Below, piece after piece: positions 1 through 7,215 of a stretch of 12,223 bases of DNA. The notes beneath the pieces are model-generated. The model had not been told where the DNA came from. It did not search any database and saw only the letters and a list, made by a program, of their open reading frames with translations. This stretch comes from an uncultured Sphingopyxis sp. (GTDB lineage Bacteria; Pseudomonadota; Alphaproteobacteria; Sphingomonadales; Sphingomonadaceae). The first letter of the stretch is position 1, and each line of letters begins with the position of its first letter. A program made the translations under genes and the position numbers. Where the stretch lies: the NCBI GenBank assembly GCA_937957805.1, contig CALFXW010000075.1:1-12223 (forward strand), in the 5' to 3' direction.

Positions 1-93
1 GTCGGTCGATTCGGTGGTTTCAGCAGCCGGCTGCGAGCAGGCGGTCAGCGCGAGACCCGAAGCGAGAACGAGCGAAAGAGCAATCTTTTTCAT
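1..93 (-). CDS. Small lipoprotein, N-terminal part (entericidin-like), cut by window edge
   Basis: Reading the minus strand from the ATG at 93-91 gives an open frame to the window edge (31 codons seen). It begins MKKIALSLVLASGLALTAC, a classic lipoprotein signal: two lysines, a hydrophobic core and an LTAC lipobox whose Cys19 would be lipidated. After it comes a Ser/Gln/Pro/Ala/Glu/Thr-rich segment typical of the flexible tether of small lipoproteins. An AGAGGGG-like ribosome site lies about 9 nt upstream on the minus strand. The C-terminus is missing, so family and length cannot be fixed; entericidin-type or other short sphingomonad lipoproteins fit. It is divergent from the methionine operon. 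Confidence 0.75.
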   Translation of the reverse strand, partial: MKKIALSLVLASGLALTACSQPAAETTESTD

Positions 94-305
94 GTGGGAC
101 ACCCCTCTAAGCAAATCGTAGCTGCCATCGGTTCACTGCGACATGCAGGGCCGTGGGGCAACGGGCGGCGATTTAGTGCTTCCCGACGAAGGGTGCAACG
201 GCTTTCATACATTTTTCTGCGTTATTTTTTTGACCCTGTCCCTGCCGCCGCGCCACCAGACGATATTTCAAGCAATTTGGTAGGGTTTTATGTGGTTGGC
301 GTCGA

Positions 306-334
306 TTGACCTCATATAAAGATGTCTTTATATG
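306..334 (+). promoter_or_regulatory. Promoter of the methionine operon (sigma70-type)
   Basis: A TTGACC box at 306-311 (5 of 6 to TTGACA) is followed by a 17-bp spacer and TATATG at 329-334 (4 of 6 to TATAAT). The expected transcription start, about 7 nt after the -10, falls at 340-342, on or beside the ATG at 342. The mRNA would then have essentially no 5' leader, in line with the absence of any Shine-Dalgarno sequence before that ATG. The promoter is predicted by eye from box match and spacing. Confidence 0.55.
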
Positions 335-335
335 A
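312..335 (+). promoter_or_regulatory. Palindromic operator, probable autoregulatory site of the ArsR-type regulator
   Basis: Two perfect 11-bp arms, TCATATAAAGA at 312-322 and its exact complement at 325-335, flank a TG centre. A 24-bp AT-rich palindrome in a GC-rich genome, immediately upstream of an ArsR-family gene, is the usual form of an ArsR dimer site. It starts at the base after the -35 box and covers the whole spacer and the -10 box, so a bound repressor would exclude RNA polymerase. SahR-type regulators of SAH/methionine metabolism use AT-rich palindromes of this kind, but I cannot check their published logo here. I saw no second copy in the window, so this site would govern the whole downstream operon. 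Confidence 0.8.
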
Positions 336-341
336 TTGCCG

Positions 342-1361
342 ATGGACAGTGCGATAGCCTCCACCGCCATTGCTGCGACGACCGATGATTCGGCGGTGCC
401 CCCTTTTGGCTTGGTCGATTTATTTCGCGCGGTGAATGACCCGACGCGGCTGCGCATATTATTGTTGCTGCGTCGCTTTGAACTGGCAATCGGCGAACTG
501 GCGATATTGCTAGACCAAAGCCAGCCACGGGTGTCGCGTCATGTTCGCTTGCTGGAGGAGTCGGGGCTCGCCGAACGACGCAAGGAAGGGAGCTGGGTTT
601 TCGTCCGCCTGACGCGCGGCGAACGCATCGATGCGCTATTTGCCCTGGTCGATGCGGTGGCAATGTCCAGCGATGAGGGGCGTTTCATCCGGCAGGATTC
701 GGCGCGCCTGCAGGCGGTGCGTGCCGAACGCGAAGCGGCGGCGACACGCTATTTCGCCAATCATGCCAATGAATGGGACGCTATCCGTTCACTCCATGTC
801 GCAGAGGAGGAGGTGGAGCGTGCGATCCTTGCCATCATGCGCAACCGCCGCGTCGGTCATTTGCTCGACGTTGGTACCGGTACCGGGCGCATGGCGGCGA
901 TATTGGGGGCCGCGGCCAGCAGGGTCAGCACGCTTGACCGCAGCCCTGAAATGTTGCGTATCGCGCGTTCGCACTTGGCCGACACAATCCCCGATGCAGA
1001 GTTTCTGACCGGTGATTTTTTGTCGCTGCCGTTTCCCGACGGTAGCATCGATACGGTGGTCATGCATCAAGTGCTGCATTTCGCCGCGACGCCAGGCGCC
1101 GTCATTGCAGAGGCATCGCGTGTGCTCGCCCCATCGGGGCATTTGTTGATCGTCGACTTTGCGCCGCATGACCGCGAAGATTTGCGCCGCGATGCGGCGC
1201 ATGTCCGGCTGGGCTTTTCCGACGGGCAGATTCGCGGTTGGTTTTCGAGCGCGGGGATTATCGCAGAATTGACCGAGGCTTTGTCAGGTGGAGAACTTAC
1301 CGTCAAAATCTGGCTCGGCAGACGGCGCAGTGACGCCAATCCACTCCGCAAAACAAGCTGA
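342..1361 (+). CDS. ArsR-family regulator fused to a SAM-dependent methyltransferase domain (SahR-like)
   Basis: The product has 339 aa and two domains. Residues about 23-95 form an ArsR winged helix: a dimer helix around VDLFRAVNDPTRLRILLLL, a recognition helix SQPRVSRHVRLLEESGLAE, and a wing ending KEGSWVFVRL. Residues about 140-325 are a class I methyltransferase fold with the SAM glycine motif DVGTGTG at 176-182, an acidic strand (STLDRS), and a post-II segment rich in PDGSIDTVVMHQVLHF. No metal-binding Cys cluster is seen, so metal sensing is unlikely. Family knowledge links ArsR proteins of this type (SahR) to SAH/SAM-responsive control of methionine genes, matching metF and metH downstream. 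I infer that the methyltransferase domain senses SAM or SAH; true methylation is not excluded. ATG 342 was chosen over TTG 336, which lies nearly on the operator. Neither start has a Shine-Dalgarno, so a leaderless start at 342 is likely. Confidence 0.85.
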   Translation: MDSAIASTAIAATTDDSAVPPFGLVDLFRAVNDPTRLRILLLLRRFELAIGELAILLDQSQPRVSRHVRLLEESGLAERRKEGSWVFVRLTRGERIDALFALVDAVAMSSDEGRFIRQDSARLQAVRAEREAAATRYFANHANEWDAIRSLHVAEEEVERAILAIMRNRRVGHLLDVGTGTGRMAAILGAAASRVSTLDRSPEMLRIARSHLADTIPDAEFLTGDFLSLPFPDGSIDTVVMHQVLHFAATPGAVIAEASRVLAPSGHLLIVDFAPHDREDLRRDAAHVRLGFSDGQIRGWFSSAGIIAELTEALSGGELTVKIWLGRRRSDANPLRKTS

Positions 1362-1362
1362 A

Positions 1363-1422
1363 CCAAAAGAAAATAGGCCAAAAGAAAATAGGCCAAAAGA
1401 AAATAGGCCAAAAGAAAATAGG
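1363..1422 (+). repeat. Four perfect 15-bp tandem repeats between the regulator and metF
   Basis: The unit CCAAAAGAAAATAGG is repeated head to tail without a mismatch at 1363-1377, 1378-1392, 1393-1407 and 1408-1422. It starts 1 nt after the regulator's TGA and ends 7 nt before the metF ATG. There are no spacers between units, so it is not CRISPR-like. The last unit's AGG plus the next A makes AGGA at 1420-1423, the probable metF ribosome site with a 6-nt gap. The array is A-rich and should leave the mRNA unstructured before metF. Exact identity suggests recent copy-number change by replication slippage. Confidence 0.95.
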
Positions 1423-1429
1423 ATTGCAT

Positions 1430-2344
1430 ATGACTGACACGCCGAGCCCAACCAAACCCCTGTTCGCCGACCTGTCGGGCGATGTGGCGGTCAGTTTTGA
1501 ATTTTTCCCGCCCAAAACAGAGGTGATGCACCAGCAATTGTGGCAGTCGATCGAAAGGTTGGCCCCTTTTGGCCCGCGATTCGTTTCGGTCACCTATGGC
1601 GCGGGCGGTTCGACGCGTGAACGCACCCACGCGACGGTTGCGCGCATTGCCGCCGAAACGCCGATTGCGGCGGCGGCCCACCTGACCTGTGTCGATGCCA
1701 CGCGCGATGATATTCGTGCGGTGGCAGAGGCATATTGGGAAGCAGGGGTGCGCCATATTGTCGCGCTGCGTGGCGACCCGTCCGTCAAGGGGGAGCGGTA
1801 TTGCCCGCACCCGCAAGGCTATGCCAATGCGGTCGAGTTAGTCGCGGGGCTGCGCGACATTGCGCCCTTTGAAATTTCGGTTAGCGCCTATCCTGAAACC
1901 CACCCCGATGCCGGGTCGGCGGCGGCCGACCTCGACAATTTGAAGCGAAAGCTCGACGCGGGGGCGAGCCGCGCCATCACCCAGTTTTTCTTTGCGCCCG
2001 AAACCTTTTTTCGCTTCCGCGATGCGGTGGCGGCGGCGGGTATCGATGCCGAAATCGTCCCCGGTATCATGCCGATTACCAATTTTGCGGGGATTGAACG
2101 CATGTCGGCGATGTGCGGCACAAATGTGCCCGATTGGCTGCGCAAGCTGTTCGCGGGTCTGGAGGATAGCCCCGACGCCCGCCAACTCGTCGCCGCCAGC
2201 GCGGCGGCGGAATTGTGTCTCAAACTTTATGAGGGCGGGGTGCGCGACTTTCATTTTTATACGCTCAATCGCGCCGAACTGACCTTTGCAGTGTGCCATA
2301 TGCTGGGTTTGCGCCCGGCCAATATTGCGGGAGCGGCGGCATGA
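1430..2344 (+). CDS. metF: 5,10-methylenetetrahydrofolate reductase
   Basis: The product is a 304-aa cytosolic flavoprotein, close to the usual 290-310 aa of bacterial MetF, that reduces 5,10-methylene-THF to 5-methyl-THF, the methyl donor for the methionine synthase encoded next door. The N-terminal strand reads VSFEFFPPKTE (residues 21-31), with Glu24 matching the catalytic glutamate of the family. Further hallmarks are AHLTCV, the IVALRGDP strand, TQFFF and the GIMPITNF segment of the FAD-binding TIM barrel. ATG 1430 has AGGA at 1420-1423; an in-frame TTG at 1424 lies too close to that site. Its TGA overlaps the metH1 ATG in an ATGA junction, indicating translational coupling. Confidence 0.96.
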   Translation: MTDTPSPTKPLFADLSGDVAVSFEFFPPKTEVMHQQLWQSIERLAPFGPRFVSVTYGAGGSTRERTHATVARIAAETPIAAAAHLTCVDATRDDIRAVAEAYWEAGVRHIVALRGDPSVKGERYCPHPQGYANAVELVAGLRDIAPFEISVSAYPETHPDAGSAAADLDNLKRKLDAGASRAITQFFFAPETFFRFRDAVAAAGIDAEIVPGIMPITNFAGIERMSAMCGTNVPDWLRKLFAGLEDSPDARQLVAASAAAELCLKLYEGGVRDFHFYTLNRAELTFAVCHMLGLRPANIAGAAA

Positions 2345-3399
2345 GCGGCAATGTGAGTGCGCGTCAGGCGTTATTGGACGCGGCAAGGCAACGCATCCTC
2401 CTCACCGATGGGGCGTGGGGCACGCAAATCCAGACCTATGGTTTGGGCGAAGCGGATTATGCCGGTGACCTTGGCCTGTCACGCGACCAAAAGGGCAATA
2501 ATGATATATTGGCGCTCACCAAACCGCTGGTGGTCGAAGAAATCGCCCGCGCTTACCTTGATGCCGGTTCAGACATTATTTCGACCAACACATTTTCCTC
2601 CACCTCGATCAGCCAGGGGGATTATGGGGCGGAAGCGATCGTCCGTGACCTCAACATCGCCAATGCGCAGATAACGCGCCGGGTGGCGGATGAATTTGCT
2701 GCGCGCGATGGTCGCCGCCGCTTTGTTGCGGGCGCGGTCGGTCCAACCAATAAAACGCTGTCTCTTTCGCCCGACGTCAATGACCCGGGTTATCGGGAGA
2801 TTGATTTTGACCAGCTGAAGGCGGTTTATGCGCAGCAGATTGACGCGCTGGTTGAAGGGGGTGTCGATTTCATCCTCATTGAAACGATATTCGACACGCT
2901 AAATGCCAAGGCGGGGATATTTGCGGTGCTCGACGTGGCGGCGGCGCGCGGCATTGATTTGCCAATCATGCTGTCGATGACGCTCACCGACCTGTCGGGG
3001 CGCAATTTGTCGGGCCATAGTGTGGAGGCCTTCTGGTATGCGGTGCGCCATGCAAAGCCGCTGACCGTCGGGCTGAACTGTTCCTTTGGTGCAACCCAAT
3101 TGCGCCCGCATGTCCGCAGCCTCAGCACCATCGCCGACTGCCTGTTGATGGTTTATCCCAATGCCGGCCTGCCCAATGAATTAGGCGAATATGATGAACT
3201 GCCAGCCGAAACGGCGGCGTTGGTTGCCGAATGGGCGGCAGCGGGGCAGGTCAACATCCTTGGTGGCTGTTGTGGTTCGACGCCTGCCCATATCGCGGCG
3301 ATGCGCGATGCGATTGCCGGTTGCGCGCCGCGCCTGCTCCCGACATTGGACGCGCGTACCCGCCTTGCCGGGCTGGACCCCTTTGTCATGGCCGCCTGA
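2341..3399 (+). CDS. metH: Methionine synthase, homocysteine-binding subunit (N-terminal part of split MetH)
   Basis: The 352-aa product corresponds to the zinc-dependent homocysteine S-methyltransferase barrel that forms the N-terminus of full-length MetH. It opens with the family's LLTDGAWGTQIQ segment and carries DIISTNTFSS. The zinc ligands are visible as Cys247 in NCSFG and Cys310/Cys311 in GGCCG. It activates homocysteine as a zinc thiolate, which takes the methyl group from methylcobalamin held by the metH2 product. The start is the ATG of the ATGA overlap with metF; an upstream in-frame ATG at 2293 would lie deep inside metF. There is no folate, B12 or reactivation domain, so it should need the metH2 protein. 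Only one in-frame stop, its own TGA, separates it from metH2. Confidence 0.93.
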   Translation: MSGNVSARQALLDAARQRILLTDGAWGTQIQTYGLGEADYAGDLGLSRDQKGNNDILALTKPLVVEEIARAYLDAGSDIISTNTFSSTSISQGDYGAEAIVRDLNIANAQITRRVADEFAARDGRRRFVAGAVGPTNKTLSLSPDVNDPGYREIDFDQLKAVYAQQIDALVEGGVDFILIETIFDTLNAKAGIFAVLDVAAARGIDLPIMLSMTLTDLSGRNLSGHSVEAFWYAVRHAKPLTVGLNCSFGATQLRPHVRSLSTIADCLLMVYPNAGLPNELGEYDELPAETAALVAEWAAAGQVNILGGCCGSTPAHIAAMRDAIAGCAPRLLPTLDARTRLAGLDPFVMAA

Positions 3400-3432
3400 G
3401 ACCCCAACGATATTTGCAGTTTTGGAACGATA

Positions 3433-6069
3433 ATGAATCAGAGCCTATCCTCATCTCGCTTTGTCAACATTGGCGAACGCACCAATGTCACCGGTTCGGC
3501 GGCGTTCAAAAAGCTGATCCTTGGGGGTGATTATGCAAAGGCGGTGGATGTGGCGCGCCAGCAGGTTGAAAATGGCGCCCAGATAATCGACGTCAATATG
3601 GACGAAGGCCTGCTCGACGCGGTTGAGGCGATGACAATTTTCCTCAAACTCATCGCCGCCGAACCCGACATTGCGCGCGTGCCGGTGATGATCGATTCGT
3701 CCAAATGGTCGGTGATAGAGGCGGGACTGAAATGCGTTCCCGGCAAACCGATCGTCAATTCGATCAGCATGAAGGAGGGGGTGGAGCCTTTTCTGGATCA
3801 GGCGCGCCGCTGCATGGCCTATGGCGCGGCGATGGTTGTCATGGCCTTTGATGAGGTGGGACAGGCGGACACCAAGGCGCGCAAGGTGGAAATATGCCAA
3901 CGTGCCTATCAATTACTCACGGGCATCGGCTTTCCGCCCGAAGACATTATCTTTGACCCAAATATTTTTGCCGTGGCAACCGGCCTATCGGAACATGATA
4001 ATTATGCGGTCGACTTTATTGAAGCGACGCAGGAAATTCGCGCGACCTGTCCGCATGTTCATATTTCCGGCGGGCTGTCCAACCTCAGCTTCTCGTTTCG
4101 CGGGAATGAAGTGGTACGCCGCGCAATGCACTCGATCTTCCTCTATCACGCCATTCCCGCTGGCATGGACATGGCGATCGTCAATGCTGGCCAGCTCGAC
4201 ATTTATGATGCGATAGAGCCCGAACTGCGCGATGCGTGCGAAGATGTCATTCTGAACCGGGGCGTGCCCGAAGGCTGTGGGTTTGAAACTGCGACCGAAC
4301 GGCTGATTGCGCTGGCAGAGCGTTTTCGCGGCACATCCCCCGAAGCGGAAAAAGCAGCGGAGGAATGGCGCGGCTGGCCGGTCAACCGCAGGCTGGAACA
4401 TGCGCTGGTCAAGGGGATTGATGCCCATATCGTCCCAGATACGGAGGAAGCGCGACTGGCTGCGATAGAGGTGAACCAGCGCCCGATCAGCGTTATTGAA
4501 GGGCCGCTGATGGACGGAATGAATGTCGTCGGCGACCTTTTTGGTTCGGGCAAAATGTTCCTCCCTCAAGTGGTCAAATCGGCGCGGGTGATGAAGAAGG
4601 CCGTCGCGCACCTCATCCCATTTATCGAAGCGGAAAAGGAAGAAGGGGCACGCGCCAAGGGTCGTATCGTCATGGCGACAGTCAAAGGCGATGTGCATGA
4701 TATCGGCAAAAATATCGTCGGAGTCGTGCTTCAGTGCAATGGCTATGAAGTGATCGACCTTGGCGTGATGGTGCCGTGGACGGAGATATTAAAGGCAGCG
4801 AATGAAAATGACGCCGATATGATCGGGCTGTCGGGCTTGATCACCCCCAGTCTTGATGAAATGGTGACGGTCGCGGAGGAAATGGGTCGCGCCAAAATGA
4901 CCATGCCTCTCCTGATTGGCGGGGCAACGACATCCAAGGTACATACTGCGCTGCGCATCGACCCTGCCTATGACGGGCCGGTTATCCACGTGCTCGACGC
5001 CAGCCGTGCGGTGGGGGTGGCGACCACCTTGGTCAGCGACGGGGGCAGCGCACCCTTTGTCGCAGAGGTTGCGAGCGAATATGCGCATGTCCGCGCGGTA
5101 CGGGAGGGCAAGGGGCAAAGTGTGCTCGCCACACTCGACGATGCACGGGCGAACGGCTTTGTGGCGGATATGCACATCAAACCGCCGCCGCCCGAGCAAC
5201 CGGGCATTCACAGCTTTGATGATTGGGATTTGGCCGACCTTGTCGATTATTTCGACTGGACGCCCTTTTTCCGGGCGTGGGAATTGGCCGGCACCTACCC
5301 CAATATTTTGGACGACAAAATTGTTGGCGAAAGCGCACGGGGCCTGTTCGCCGATGCGCGCGAGATGCTGGATAAGATCGTCAACGAAAAATGGCTGACC
5401 GCGCGCGGTGTCGCGGGCCTATGGCCCTGCCGACGCGATGGCGACGATGTAATTGTTCATAGGGAGGATGCGGAACATCTGCGCCTGCCCTTTTTGCGCC
5501 AACAGATAAAGAAGCGCGAAGGGCGCGCCAATATGTGCCTCGCTGATTTTGTCGATGTCGATGGTGATTGGATTGGCGGTTTTGCGGTCGGCATCCATGG
5601 TGCGGAACCGCACCTCGAACGTTTCCGGGCCGATAAGGACGACTATAGCGACATATTGTTAAAGGCGCTGTGCGACCGTTTTGCGGAAGCCTTTGCCGAA
5701 CGCCTGCACGCGCATGTCCGCCGCATATTGTGGGGGTATGCGCCGGGCGAACAATTGACCAATGAGGCCCTGATAAAAGAGGAATATCGCGGAATCCGTC
5801 CAGCGCCTGGCTATCCCGCCTGTCCTGACCATAGCCTGAAGCCGATTTTGTTCGATATGCTGGGTGCGACGGAACGTGCAGGCATCACATTGACCGACCA
5901 TTTCGCCATGCTGCCAACCGCAGCGGTTTCTGGCTTCTATTTCGGGCATCCAGAGGCTGCCTATTTTGGTGTTGCCCGCATAGGTGAAGAACAATTGGCC
6001 GAATATGCGGTGCGCCGCGGGGTGGATTTGGATCAGGCGCGGCGCTGGCTGCGTCCCAATTTGGATTAG
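3433..6069 (+). CDS. metH: Methionine synthase, folate/cobalamin/reactivation subunit (C-terminal part of split MetH)
   Basis: The 878-aa product contains the remaining MetH modules in canonical order. Residues about 8-290 are the pterin-binding barrel, with FVNIGERTNVTGS, the DVNMD loop (53-57) and IDSSKW. Residues about 310-400 are the helical cap. Residues about 405-550 are the B12 Rossmann domain with the base-off motif DVHDIG (Asp420, His422 as lower cobalt ligand, Gly425). Residues about 570-878 are the AdoMet reactivation domain with RPAPGYPACPDH at 789-800 and an HPEAAYF segment. It moves methyl from 5-methyl-THF to cobalamin and on to homocysteine on the metH1 partner, and repairs oxidised cob(II)alamin with SAM. 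It lacks the homocysteine domain but is intact otherwise. A GGAA site 6 nt upstream supports ATG 3433. The gap from metH1 is 33 nt. Confidence 0.95.
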   Translation: MNQSLSSSRFVNIGERTNVTGSAAFKKLILGGDYAKAVDVARQQVENGAQIIDVNMDEGLLDAVEAMTIFLKLIAAEPDIARVPVMIDSSKWSVIEAGLKCVPGKPIVNSISMKEGVEPFLDQARRCMAYGAAMVVMAFDEVGQADTKARKVEICQRAYQLLTGIGFPPEDIIFDPNIFAVATGLSEHDNYAVDFIEATQEIRATCPHVHISGGLSNLSFSFRGNEVVRRAMHSIFLYHAIPAGMDMAIVNAGQLDIYDAIEPELRDACEDVILNRGVPEGCGFETATERLIALAERFRGTSPEAEKAAEEWRGWPVNRRLEHALVKGIDAHIVPDTEEARLAAIEVNQRPISVIEGPLMDGMNVVGDLFGSGKMFLPQVVKSARVMKKAVAHLIPFIEAEKEEGARAKGRIVMATVKGDVHDIGKNIVGVVLQCNGYEVIDLGVMVPWTEILKAANENDADMIGLSGLITPSLDEMVTVAEEMGRAKMTMPLLIGGATTSKVHTALRIDPAYDGPVIHVLDASRAVGVATTLVSDGGSAPFVAEVASEYAHVRAVREGKGQSVLATLDDARANGFVADMHIKPPPPEQPGIHSFDDWDLADLVDYFDWTPFFRAWELAGTYPNILDDKIVGESARGLFADAREMLDKIVNEKWLTARGVAGLWPCRRDGDDVIVHREDAEHLRLPFLRQQIKKREGRANMCLADFVDVDGDWIGGFAVGIHGAEPHLERFRADKDDYSDILLKALCDRFAEAFAERLHAHVRRILWGYAPGEQLTNEALIKEEYRGIRPAPGYPACPDHSLKPILFDMLGATERAGITLTDHFAMLPTAAVSGFYFGHPEAAYFGVARIGEEQLAEYAVRRGVDLDQARRWLRPNLD

Positions 6070-6082
6070 GTTGATAGGGTAA

Positions 6083-7048
6083 ATGCGCTTGTCGGAGAAT
6101 ATGCTGCACGGACATAGTAGCGCGATGTTCCTCATTCGTGCATCCATCGCCCTTTGCGTCGCCGCCTTCGCAATGCCTGTTGCCGCGCAAGCCATCAGCG
6201 TTCCAGAGCTTGGACGCCGTTTCGCCAGCGTGCAGCAGGCGGTCGATGCCATCGGCGCGGGGGAGGGGACGGTGCTGCTCGCCCCCGGCATCTACCGTGA
6301 ATGTGCGGTGCAGACACAGGGCGTGGTGCATTTTGAGAGTGCAGAACCGGGCCAGGCGATATTCGATGGCGTGGCATGTGAGGATAAAGCAGCGCTCGTC
6401 CTACGGGGCGGCGGCGCGAGCGTTACCGGCATCATCTTTCAGAATATGGCGGTGCCCGACCTGAACGGTGCGGGCATAAGGCTGGAGCAGGGCGATCTTG
6501 CGGTAAGCCAAAGCCTTTTCCGCAACTCGGAACAGGGGATTTTGACCGGGCCCGATCCGACGGCGACGATCACCATCGACCGTTCGACCTTTTCCGGCTT
6601 GGGTCGCAATGACGGTGGCCCGTCACATTCGCTCTATGTCGGTGATTATGCACAGGTCATTGTCACGCGGTCGCGTTTTGAACGCGGAACGGGCGGCCAC
6701 TATGTCAAAAGCCGTTCGCCACGCATCCGCATTTCTGATTGCAGTTTTGATGATACGTTGGGCCGTGAAACCAATTATATGATTGACCTGCCCGCAGGCG
6801 CGACCGGCGAAATCAGCGGCAATTTCTTTGTTCAGGGCGCGAACAAGGAAAATTATTCGGCATTTATTGCGGTCGCGGCCGAAGCGCAGGAATACAGCAG
6901 CGCGGGGTTGTCCATCCATGACAATGTCGCGCGTATCGGTGATAACATAAACCGCACGAGCGTCTTTGTCGCCAATTGGTCGGGACAGCGCCTCGCCTTG
7001 GGGCCCAATCAACTGGGGCCGCGCCTTACCGCGTATGAGGCTCGCTAA
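6083..7048 (+). CDS. Exported right-handed parallel beta-helix protein
   Basis: The product has up to 321 aa. A signal peptide runs from about Met15 through a hydrophobic stretch (LIRASIALCVAAFAMPV) to an AQA cleavage site near residue 37, so it acts in the periplasm or outside. The mature part shows irregular beta-helix rungs such as ITIDRSTFSGL, VIVTRSRFERG and IRISDCSFDD, and begins with the FASVQQAVDAIGAGEGTVLLAPGIYRE pattern known from pectate-lyase-like folds. No catalytic lyase or glycosidase residues can be assigned, so the substrate is unknown; many relatives bind or cut polysaccharides. Starts at 6083, 6101 (GGAG upstream) and 6125 (best fit to the signal peptide) are all possible. 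It begins 13 nt after metH2 with no terminator between, so it may be co-transcribed with the methionine genes. Confidence 0.8.
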   Translation: MRLSENMLHGHSSAMFLIRASIALCVAAFAMPVAAQAISVPELGRRFASVQQAVDAIGAGEGTVLLAPGIYRECAVQTQGVVHFESAEPGQAIFDGVACEDKAALVLRGGGASVTGIIFQNMAVPDLNGAGIRLEQGDLAVSQSLFRNSEQGILTGPDPTATITIDRSTFSGLGRNDGGPSHSLYVGDYAQVIVTRSRFERGTGGHYVKSRSPRIRISDCSFDDTLGRETNYMIDLPAGATGEISGNFFVQGANKENYSAFIAVAAEAQEYSSAGLSIHDNVARIGDNINRTSVFVANWSGQRLALGPNQLGPRLTAYEAR

Positions 7049-7093
7049 TTGGCATATCGCCGTTTGGTAGGGTCTTGACCTTTGCCTCTACCG

Positions 7094-7121
7094 CAATTAC
7101 TTACATTGATGTTGGTAATTG
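7094..7121 (+). promoter_or_regulatory. Inverted repeat in the coq4 upstream region
   Basis: CAATTAC at 7094-7100 and its exact complement GTAATTG at 7115-7121 are separated by 14 nt. The repeat lies just downstream of a TTGACC box at 7075-7080 that resembles the -35 of the methionine operon. No good -10 is visible at 16-18 bp from that box. A transcription-factor site is possible; it is not a good FNR/FixK match because only one TTGAT half is present. Seven-base arms may also arise by chance. Confidence 0.3.
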
Positions 7122-7179
7122 GGCAACGGGCTCTCCCCCAGAAACATCGCCTTCCTTGCCAACCAAATATTCAGCGTAG

Positions 7180-7208
7180 GCGCATAAACGCGGCGCGAAA
7201 ATATGCGC
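7180..7208 (+). promoter_or_regulatory. Potential mRNA hairpin immediately before the coq4 ribosome site
   Basis: GCGCATA at 7180-7186 pairs exactly with TATGCGC at 7202-7208 around a 15-nt loop. The stem ends at the base before the Shine-Dalgarno GAGGAGG at 7209-7215. Such a position can tune ribosome access, but the stem is short and the role is inferred. No riboswitch class is recognisable. Confidence 0.35.
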
Positions 7209-7215
7209 GAGGAGG
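7209..7215 (+). promoter_or_regulatory. Strong ribosome binding site fixing the coq4 start
   Basis: GAGGAGG lies 4 nt before the ATG at 7220. It is one of the two strongest Shine-Dalgarno sequences in the window. It argues against the longer in-frame reading from TTG 7082, whose extra 46 codons (rich in Arg/Gln, with no family similarity that I can see) would be leader. Confidence 0.85.

Noticed and set aside
94..309. 71-codon plus-strand open frame in the lipoprotein-regulator gap
   Set aside because: It starts on a GTG inside the lipoprotein ribosome region, has no Shine-Dalgarno, no recognisable motif, and runs through the TTGACC promoter box.
1363..1422. CRISPR-like array
   Set aside because: Units are 15 bp, directly adjacent and have no spacers; no cas gene is nearby.
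1362..1429. SAM-II or SAH riboswitch ahead of metF
   Set aside because: Such riboswitches are common before alphaproteobacterial methionine genes, but the gap is filled by an A-rich tandem repeat with no pairing potential for either fold.
1067..1816. Minus-strand open frame with a repeated YFLLAYFLLA hydrophobic segment, resembling a membrane protein
   Set aside because: It is the antisense translation of the 15-bp tandem array and of the flanking regulator and metF coding regions; the repeat length is a multiple of three, so any frame through it stays open and looks periodic.
3390..3440. metH as a pseudogene broken by a nonsense mutation
   Set aside because: The break falls at the domain boundary, both parts keep all key residues, metH2 has its own ATG and ribosome site, and two-gene MetH is known in this bacterial group.
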